This document shows, piece after piece, positions 58,172 through 64,000 of a stretch of DNA of 64,000 nt. The translations under genes and the position numbers were made by a program. The notes beneath the pieces are model-generated. The model saw only the letters and a program-made list of their open reading frames with translations, ran no database searches and had not been told where the DNA came from. The number at the start of each line of letters is the position of its first letter. Within the stretch, counting starts at the first letter, position 1. This DNA is from JAAUUE01 sp943370025 (GTDB lineage: Bacteria > Cyanobacteriota > Cyanobacteriia > Cyanobacteriales > JAAUUE01): the NCBI GenBank assembly GCA_943370025.1, contig CALRPI020000008.1, positions 1 to 64,000 of the forward strand. The letters are read 5' to 3'.

Positions 58172-58296
58172 TATAGAACCTATTTGGTATCTTTCCTGAA
58201 ACCCTTGCTGAGAGGCTATTCTAGGTGGACATTGCTTGTTTGGGCAAAAGCCATACGTGGCAAGAGTCCTAGCATAGATGTCAAATGGGTTCTATA
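58172..58296. repeat. Family D element, copy D2, supplying a stop codon
   Basis: This 125-bp element matches D1 at all but three positions. Its right end TCTATA overlaps the last two codons (CTA TAG) of the minus-strand MBL-fold gene. The 57854-58291 interval otherwise holds only copies A4 and AT-rich DNA. Confidence 0.92.
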
Positions 58297-60031
58297 GGGG
58301 CACAAAGGCTGGACAGTAGCCTTCTGGGGGAACCTTAAAACGATAGAGGGGAGAATGGGGATTGGTGCAACGTTGCTGCCGTTCGTATTGACAATTGCTG
58401 CAACAGGGAACCCCCAATAAATTCCGACTGGGGTTTTGTTGCATAATTTCCCTTGCAGATAATCCCTTCAGGACTAATTCATCCCCTTGCCAGTGGGCTT
58501 CCACTAATCCGGTGTCGGCAAATTTTTGCCAGCGGGGGTCAGCCGCGATCGCCTCTGGCAGGGTAATGGTGACCACGGTTCCCAATTCATTCAATTCCCC
58601 TTCATAGTTGGGTTGGACTGGGGCATTGGGTTGAACAAATGTTTCTCCCACTGGTAAATCTACTAAAACACCGGCGTTGGGGCAGTGGAGTTGGTAGCGA
58701 CTTTGTAATTCTTCTAGGCAAGCTAAGTCTCCCAAATAGGTGCTAGAGCCGTGGACAAAAACAATATGTTGGGGGCGGAGATTATGAATTAGTTGGGTTG
58801 TCCCTTGGCGATCGCTATGCTGCGCCAGCAGGTAGTTAACCACACTCAACTCTAAGGGCAAATTTTGGCTTCTAGAACCTTGATTGCTGCCATCTTCATT
58901 CCTACTATCTTGACCACTATCTTGACTACTATCTTGACCACTCCGGGGAAGAAACAACACCCAATTATTAGGATTACTTTGATAATAACCAGACCAATCG
59001 GTGCGATGATCCACCAACAAAATACAAGGCTCTGGGGCAGATTCTAAGCCCCTGAGAAAATCAGCAGTCAAGCGGCGGACTCTGGGGAAGACACGATCGT
59101 CCCAAAACAGTGGTTGATGGCGGGCAAAATTCTGCACAGTACTGGGCAGGTGAGACAAGATTTCTAGATAGGCATCACAGCCAGTCGCCACGATTTGATC
59201 GACCCAAATATCCACCCGCCTGCCCGTAAACTGGTGATGACTCCGCAGCAACATGAGAATCTCCTGCCCCAAACCGAGGGTGGGGACAGGCAAAAGAATC
59301 GATCGCCCCCCAGCCAACACCCCACTCATCTGCTCTACCAGTTGGTTTTCCTGCTGGCGACGATGGGGGTGCCGAGCAGTACCATAGCAACCTTCAATAA
59401 TTAGGGCATCGGGTTGTAAACCCCGCACCGATTGCAAGTCTAATCCTTCTACGAGGCGGGAGTGGGAAAGGAAAAAATCTCCTGTATAAAATAGGGTGTA
59501 GGGACGGAGATTTTGGGCAAGGGTGGCTAATTGTAAGCTTTGTTCTGGCTCTGGAGGGGTGTAAGTTAGGGAGATCATCGCCGCACCGGGCAGATGCCCC
59601 GCCGGAAATAGTTCCACAACTAAACCGGGCAGAATCTCAATGGGTGATCGCCAAGGCAGGGCAGTACAAAGATTTTCCCCATGATCATTTTCGCCCTTAT
59701 TATTTTCTTCCTTTTCCCCCCCCTCCTCCGCCAGCCAATTCAGAGGCAACAACTGAGTCGTCACCTCACTGGCATAGATAGGGATTTGGGGAAAACGTTG
59801 ATGCAGTTGCCTTAAGCCTCTAACATGATCGCTGTGGGCATGGCTGCATAAAACCACATCCATAGGCGGTTTTGCCCCATGCTCCAAAACAGAACCCAAG
59901 ATAGAAATATCTGCCAGCCCGCAATCCAGCAAGATGCGATGGTGTCCAATTTGTACCAATAGACAAACGCCTTCACCGCCATGACCAACACTATAGGAAA
60001 AGCAGGTGAGTTGACTATTCATCTTGACCAT
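58292..60031 (-). CDS. MBL-fold / beta-CASP-like RNase-type protein
   Basis: The 579-aa protein has a metallo-beta-lactamase core with the metal motif CSHAHSDHVRG (about 62-72), PAGHLPGAA, FYTGDFFLSHSRLV and, later, FVHGSSTYLG (about 420-429), consistent with a beta-CASP-like nuclease of the CPSF73/RNase J superfamily. The C-terminal cysteine cluster (CCSNCQYERQQRC and YCPAF) looks like a small zinc site. A low-complexity loop SGQDSSQDSGQDS (about 364-376) comes from a 12-bp tandem repeat (58903-58938). Its last codon and stop lie in the family D element, so the native C-terminus may have been cut. RNA-processing activity is plausible, not shown. Confidence 0.85.
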   Translation of the reverse strand: MVKMNSQLTCFSYSVGHGGEGVCLLVQIGHHRILLDCGLADISILGSVLEHGAKPPMDVVLCSHAHSDHVRGLRQLHQRFPQIPIYASEVTTQLLPLNWLAEEGGEKEENNKGENDHGENLCTALPWRSPIEILPGLVVELFPAGHLPGAAMISLTYTPPEPEQSLQLATLAQNLRPYTLFYTGDFFLSHSRLVEGLDLQSVRGLQPDALIIEGCYGTARHPHRRQQENQLVEQMSGVLAGGRSILLPVPTLGLGQEILMLLRSHHQFTGRRVDIWVDQIVATGCDAYLEILSHLPSTVQNFARHQPLFWDDRVFPRVRRLTADFLRGLESAPEPCILLVDHRTDWSGYYQSNPNNWVLFLPRSGQDSSQDSGQDSRNEDGSNQGSRSQNLPLELSVVNYLLAQHSDRQGTTQLIHNLRPQHIVFVHGSSTYLGDLACLEELQSRYQLHCPNAGVLVDLPVGETFVQPNAPVQPNYEGELNELGTVVTITLPEAIAADPRWQKFADTGLVEAHWQGDELVLKGLSAREIMQQNPSRNLLGVPCCSNCQYERQQRCTNPHSPLYRFKVPPEGYCPAFVPL

Positions 60032-60159
60032 CCATAACGATCGATTCTAGGCTTGACTTACCTATTTGGAGGTTTTGTGGGCTTCGACTACTCTCAGCTC
60101 CCCAAAACTTCCATAACTCTAGATACAGCAGTTTTTGTGCAAAAGATTAAAAATCTCAA

Positions 60160-60269
60160 CTAATAGTCTGTCAACGATTAGTTGATGGGTCTACAGCATC
60201 CAGAAAGTTTTGTGGGTGTGTTTTTTGAGGGGTTTTCAACCCCTCAAAAAACACTTGACAGACTACTAG
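60160..60269. repeat. Family F miniature element
   Basis: A 110-bp unit with ends CTAATAGTCTGTCAA and TTGACAGACTACTAG (14 of 15 matched) and an inner stem GTGTTTTTTGAGGGG with complement. Its right end covers the stop codon of the 40-aa gene at 60266. A truncated family A end (60124) and a TTCGAC-headed stem (60070-60112) lie just left of it. Confidence 0.78.
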
Positions 60270-60388
60270 TGGGCAGAACCATTACCGTGGTAATCATCAG
60301 AATCATAGAATCCATTTTGAGTGCCATAGAAAAGGCAGAGAACGGTAAAGACTACGGTTAATCCGATTAAAATGAGTTTGACATCCAT
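60266..60388 (-). CDS. 40-aa single-helix membrane protein, NdhP-like candidate
   Basis: The product starts MDVKLILIGLTVVFTVLCLF, one membrane helix, and ends YDSDDYHGNGSAH. An ATG with CGGAG about 11 bp upstream supports expression. Size, single helix and the polar C-terminus recall NdhP, the approximately 40-aa NDH-1 subunit of cyanobacteria, and I recall a similar ending in its homologues, but I cannot align it here. It could also be another small thylakoid protein. The stop codon is inside the family F element. Confidence 0.7.
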   Translation of the reverse strand: MDVKLILIGLTVVFTVLCLFYGTQNGFYDSDDYHGNGSAH

Positions 60389-60424
60389 AATTTTGTTTCT
60401 CCGTAAATTACTAATAAACTTTCC

Positions 60425-61105
60425 ATGAGCTTGATACATGCTAATCGAATTATAAGCCCTGACCAGTTGGCTCGCCCATCAACGATCGTAGCTCCCGAAC
60501 TCTTAGGCTGTTATCTTGTCCGCCAGTTCGCTGAAGGAAAGATTTTGCGGGGGAGGATTGTGGAAACCGAGGCTTATGCACCGGGGGATCCAGCCTGTCA
60601 TGCCTACCGGCGACGCACCCCTCGCAATGAGGTGATGTTTGGGGTAGCGGGGGCAGCCTACGTCTATATCATCTATGGGATATATCACTGTTTCAATGTG
60701 GTGACGGATGCCCCAGAAGTCCCCAGCGCAGTACTAATCAGGGCTTTGGAGTTTGCAGAAATCCCGGATTGGCTACCGGACTTTTTGCCTCTATTAGCGC
60801 ATAATTTCTTAAGCAATTCTTCAACAAGTAATCCTGCTGCATTAGTCACCCCAGAAACCTGCAATAGCCTGAAAATTAAGGGCAAGATCGAAAAAATAGC
60901 GGCGGGACCGGGGAAATTATGTCGGGTAATGGCGATCGATCGCACCCTGAATGGAACGGATTTAACCAAGCCACCCCTCTGGCTAGAGTCAGGAGAACCA
61001 CCCCCCCCAGCAATAGTGCAAACAACCCGAATCGGTCTTTCCCAAGGAGCAGAATTTCCTTGGCGTTGGTATATCAAAGATTGCCAAGCTGTATCTAAGT
61101 TCTAA
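60425..61105 (+). CDS. DNA-3-methyladenine glycosylase (AAG/MPG family)
   Basis: The 226-aa protein is an alkyladenine DNA glycosylase: APELLGCYLVRQF, the active-site region GRIVETEAYAPGDPACHAYRRRTPRNEVMFG with the catalytic Glu in ETEAY, YVYIIYGIYHCFNVVTD, and GPGKLCRVMAID. It removes 3-methyladenine and hypoxanthine to start base-excision repair. Length is normal. The HDAC-family gene follows after 20 bp on the same strand, so both may share a transcript. Confidence 0.93.
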   Translation: MSLIHANRIISPDQLARPSTIVAPELLGCYLVRQFAEGKILRGRIVETEAYAPGDPACHAYRRRTPRNEVMFGVAGAAYVYIIYGIYHCFNVVTDAPEVPSAVLIRALEFAEIPDWLPDFLPLLAHNFLSNSSTSNPAALVTPETCNSLKIKGKIEKIAAGPGKLCRVMAIDRTLNGTDLTKPPLWLESGEPPPPAIVQTTRIGLSQGAEFPWRWYIKDCQAVSKF

Positions 61106-61125
61106 CCAGCGAGGAAAACAAAATC

Positions 61126-62142
61126 ATGCGATTTGCTACTTATCTTCATCCCGAAACATTCTATATTTCTAAACCAATTCAAGAAATTTCTTTTAGTAAA
61201 TATTCTTTCCTTTACTACAATCAGGTTCGACACAATCTCAACAAATTTCTCCCAGATTATCCAATTCTACCCTTAAGAAAAGCCAAAGTAGCCGATTATT
61301 TAAGAGTACATACCCATGAATATCTTCACAAACTTAATTTGAAAGCTCATGATCAACCTTTAGACAAAATCAGCTTATCTTTGCCAGAATTAAGTGGGGA
61401 ATGTCAAGGATTGGAATACTCTTTACCGGGCTATCTTTATGGCTTAGGAGGAATGTTGGCAGCAATTGATCAAATAAAACAAGGAAGTATAGAACGTGCC
61501 TATTGCTTTAGTATGGTTGGACATCATGCTCATAGTAACTGGGGGCATGGCTATTGCCTTCTAAATCCTCTTGCTGCTGCGGCTCGACATGCTCAGGTTC
61601 AAGGATTTGAAAGAGTATTAATTATTGATTGGGATATTCATCATGGTGATGGAACTCAGGAAATTTTTAGTAATGATTCAAGTGTTCATTGCATTAGTAT
61701 TCATAGTGCAGTAGATATTTACATGGCTAAAGCCTCAGATTTAAAAGCTGGAACAACAGATGCAGCTAAGGTGGTTGGACACTGCAATATTCCTATTATT
61801 ACTAAGTCTTTTCCAGTTGAGGTTTTGCATGAGGAGGGAATAACTGGAGAATTTTACTATGGAAATCAAAGTATTAATGCTTTTCAGCAAGCATTAGAAA
61901 ATGTTCCATGGCAACCTGATTTAATAGCTATTTTTTCTGGTTATGATTCCCATAAAAATGATTGTGGAGATGGGACAACGGATTGGAAAAATGATGATTT
62001 CTGTAAACTAACTGAAATCACCCTAGATTTTGCCAAGAAACATAAATGCCCGATTCTTTCTTCTCATGGAGGTGGTTATAAAATGCCAGTAACCGTGTCA
62101 GCAGCGATCGCTCATATCAATACTTTAGCAACCTATGTTTAA
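61126..62142 (+). CDS. Histone-deacetylase-family hydrolase
   Basis: The 338-aa protein has the arginase/deacetylase fold: GHHAHSNWGHGYCLLNP with the catalytic His pair (about 132-146), the zinc ligands in DWDIHHGDGTQEIF (about 168-181) and a third Asp in FSGYDSHKNDCGDG, then SSHGGGYKM near the end. Bacterial members deacetylate polyamines, acetoin-related compounds or proteins; the substrate here is unknown. It is AT-richer than neighbours and has few HIP1 sites, which may hint at later acquisition. All metal ligands are present. Confidence 0.92.
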   Translation: MRFATYLHPETFYISKPIQEISFSKYSFLYYNQVRHNLNKFLPDYPILPLRKAKVADYLRVHTHEYLHKLNLKAHDQPLDKISLSLPELSGECQGLEYSLPGYLYGLGGMLAAIDQIKQGSIERAYCFSMVGHHAHSNWGHGYCLLNPLAAAARHAQVQGFERVLIIDWDIHHGDGTQEIFSNDSSVHCISIHSAVDIYMAKASDLKAGTTDAAKVVGHCNIPIITKSFPVEVLHEEGITGEFYYGNQSINAFQQALENVPWQPDLIAIFSGYDSHKNDCGDGTTDWKNDDFCKLTEITLDFAKKHKCPILSSHGGGYKMPVTVSAAIAHINTLATYV

Positions 62143-62164
62143 TAGTAAGCCTTACAAAATTAAG

Positions 62165-63421
62165 CTAGATTAGGGATGAAAGCCCCCAAAAGATTATGGC
62201 TGAAAGGCTTGCCGTAACTGGGATTGTTACTAACCAAGCTAGGGCAATATTTTTGATAATTGTTCCATTTAATTCCTGCATTCCTTGAACCAAGCCAATT
62301 CCTATTACAGCCCCTACCAGGGCATGGGAAGTCGAGACGGGGAACCCCCAGCGGGAAGCACATAATACCGTAGTAGCGGTGGCAAATTCTGCAACTAGTC
62401 CCCCACTGGGAAGGAGAGGCGTGATCCCGCTGCCGATCGTCCTCATCACTTTTTCTCCCCATAATCCCAATCCGGTGACAATCCCCGCCCCGCCAAGGAT
62501 CAGGATGGGTAGGGGAATAGGTAGGGTTTCTAGGGGAACTTGACCAGTCTGCAAAATCTGCCAGATGATGGCGAGGGGAGCGATCGCATTCCCCACATCA
62601 TTAGCTCCATGGGCAAAAGCCACGAACCCAGCACTAACGGTTTGGAGACGAGCAAATTGTTGTTCTAAACCCAAGGGGGTGGCTGGGTTAAACCAGCAAC
62701 CATAGCGGAAAATCGCCACGGCAGCTAGACAGATAATTGCCATATTGCTGACAACTTCCCTTTGATTGGTTAAAGGATTAGCAAAAAAATTCTCCAAGAA
62801 TTTCTGCTGCACCACTGGCAGGACAATGCTGCCAAAAACGATCGCTAAACTCAAACTCAACCAAGGCAACCATTCCTGTAGTTGAGATTGGGGATTGGGG
62901 GCTTGCAAAATTCCGTGGCGGATAATTAGGGACAGAAAAAAAGCGATCGCCCCACTCACCAGTGGTGTAACTAGCCAAACTAGGGAAATTATTCCCAAAC
63001 TTTTCCAGTTAATTGCTCCTAGCCCCGCTGCTGCCCCAGTAAACCCGGCGATCGCCCCAATCACCGCATGGGAAGAAGACACGGGCAAGCTCAAACTAGT
63101 GGCGATTTGCAGCCACACCGCCCCAGCAAGGAGAACGGCGATCATCCCCATCAATAATACTTGGGGTGCTACAACAAAAGTACTGGGAACTGCCACTTGG
63201 GTTGCTAAGGTTTGGGTGACGCGATCGCCAAAAAAAGCCGCCCCGGCAAATTCGAGAATCCCGGCTAAAACTAGCGCCTGCCTCAGGGATAGAGCCTTAG
63301 TTCCCACGGAAGTTCCCATGGAATTTGCCACATCATTGGCACCCAAACTAGCCGCCAAAAAAAATCCCAGTAGCCCTGCCCCCAGAAATTGCCAAGATAT
63401 TTGCCAATACTGTTCCCCCAT
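62165..63421 (-). CDS. PiT-family inorganic phosphate permease
   Basis: The 418-aa permease has about ten membrane helices and the duplicated PiT signature: GANDVANSMGTSVGTKALS (about 27-45) and AHGANDVGNAIAPLA (about 270-284). PiT proteins take up metal-phosphate with cations. The two central repeats with SSHAVIGA and STSHALVGA are intact. It converges on the HDAC gene with a 22-bp gap and lies downstream of the NACHT-type gene on the same strand, 50 bp away, with no shared logic evident. Confidence 0.93.
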   Translation of the reverse strand: MGEQYWQISWQFLGAGLLGFFLAASLGANDVANSMGTSVGTKALSLRQALVLAGILEFAGAAFFGDRVTQTLATQVAVPSTFVVAPQVLLMGMIAVLLAGAVWLQIATSLSLPVSSSHAVIGAIAGFTGAAAGLGAINWKSLGIISLVWLVTPLVSGAIAFFLSLIIRHGILQAPNPQSQLQEWLPWLSLSLAIVFGSIVLPVVQQKFLENFFANPLTNQREVVSNMAIICLAAVAIFRYGCWFNPATPLGLEQQFARLQTVSAGFVAFAHGANDVGNAIAPLAIIWQILQTGQVPLETLPIPLPILILGGAGIVTGLGLWGEKVMRTIGSGITPLLPSGGLVAEFATATTVLCASRWGFPVSTSHALVGAVIGIGLVQGMQELNGTIIKNIALAWLVTIPVTASLSAIIFWGLSSLI

Positions 63422-63472
63422 AAATCATGCCCTCAAGGTTTGTTGTTCTAGCAATGGTTTGCCTCTAGGGGA

Positions 63473-64000
63473 TTATGGGAGATTTGAGGATAGGGGCAAC
63501 AAGAGAGTTGCTTCGATTTCTTCCCGGACTTGTTTGCTGGCGTAGCTGCGGTTCATGCACTGGACAAGGAGGTGATTAGCTTCGTAATATTTTTCGAGTA
63601 GTTTCTCTTGCTTATTAGTAAATTGCCAGTCATGACCGATATTGCGACATTCTATACAGACTTGACGCAATTTACCCCTCCATTTCTCTCCATTATTTTT
63701 CCACCATTGAGAGATAACTTCATCGTTAGTTACATTGGGTAATCTATTCTTAAGCACTTCCAGTACTTGTTCTAATTCACGATTATTTTTCCTTTGAGAG
63801 TTAACTTCACGGATAATGTTCATCTTGGGGACTATATCACTAGCAACTTGCAGTGATTGTCGTAGTCTATTACCGTCTAAATAGTCAGGATCAAGGCGGA
63901 GAGAGAGGAAGAAGGAGAGAGAGGAGGAAAGGGAGGTGTGTATTAATCTGTTGAAGGAGCGGTCGAGAGAGAAGGATAAGTTGAGGGAGCGGTTGAGGGA
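63473..64000 (-). CDS. NACHT-type NTPase, C-terminal part (5' truncated by window edge)
   Basis: The frame is open from 64000 to the stop at 63473 (175 codons), so the apparent ATG at 63823 is internal. The C-terminal region (GHDWQFTNKQEKLLEKYYEANHLLVQCMNRSYASKQVREEIEATLLLP) is the helical module that closes many cyanobacterial NACHT proteins. Upstream, SLNRSLNLSFSLDRSFNRLI and SLSSSLSFFLSLRLDPDYL are short Leu/Ser/Asp/Arg repeats like the ALDLARALD-type sensor repeats of these proteins. NACHT proteins are NLR-like STAND NTPases, several of which defend against phage. The ATPase and effector domains are outside the window. Confidence 0.8.
   Translation of the reverse strand, partial: SLNRSLNLSFSLDRSFNRLIHTSLSSSLSFFLSLRLDPDYLDGNRLRQSLQVASDIVPKMNIIREVNSQRKNNRELEQVLEVLKNRLPNVTNDEVISQWWKNNGEKWRGKLRQVCIECRNIGHDWQFTNKQEKLLEKYYEANHLLVQCMNRSYASKQVREEIEATLLLPLSSNLP

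Overview
The window is chromosomal DNA from a cyanobacterium. Evidence: frequent HIP1-type GCGATCGC octamers; the ndhC-ndhK-ndhJ operon; CrtR carotene hydroxylase; a CobN-type cobaltochelatase; a methyltransferase very like Synechocystis Slr0418 (plastoquinone/tocopherol pathway); a PAP/fibrillin protein; and cyanobacterial small families (DUF3181, DUF1816, DUF3134, nitrate-reductase-associated protein). Two Uma2 nucleases, CHAT and NACHT proteins and many miniature repeats suggest a mid-to-large, repeat-rich genome, possibly a filamentous non-heterocystous lineage; that last point is only a guess.

Layout. 1-150: apparent 5' end of a group II intron leaving the window. 0.2-9.3 kb: Uma2, crtR, a molybdopterin oxidoreductase, nitrate-reductase-associated protein, a GT39-type membrane glycosyltransferase and cobN, whose reading frame carries five copies of a G/C-rich repeat. 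9.3-16.4 kb: accessory block with Uma2, a TPR-CHAT protease-like protein with its lipoprotein partner, and a small toxin-antitoxin cluster. 16.4-21.9 kb: priA, a group 2 sigma factor with an unusual leader, and small conserved genes. 21.9-23.3 kb: insertion debris (nested miniature elements, a VOC gene cut by an IS256-type remnant). 23.3-31.2 kb: an unknown 499-aa protein, a GNAT gene with a hairpin-masked ribosome site, ndhCKJ, an unknown membrane protein, an SGNH hydrolase and an ISAs1-type remnant. 31.5-36.2 kb: rsmH operon, quinone methyltransferase, pyrB. 36.4-39.6 kb: a Wzy-like polymerase/ligase and a Wzx-like flippase. 39.6-45 kb: repeat-dense stretch with a double-broken SH3 gene and small conserved genes. 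45.2-54.6 kb: thrC with a C39-peptidase ABC exporter, then a divergent pair: a 940-aa OmpR/Hpt/REC/GGDEF regulator and a hybrid-free sensor kinase. 54.6-63.4 kb: recJ, an RRM protein, an MBL-fold protein, a 40-aa membrane protein, mpg, an HDAC-family hydrolase and a PiT permease. 63.5-64 kb: C-terminal part of a NACHT-type protein entering from the right edge.

The main unexplained signal is the population of short inverted-repeat elements (about 90-125 bp, flanked by TA). I distinguish at least six families, A to F. They nest in each other, interrupt a signal peptide, supply a stop codon and abut a start codon. Several unrelated families carry the same 16-nt hairpin head in either orientation. 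No CRISPR array, tRNA or rRNA was seen.
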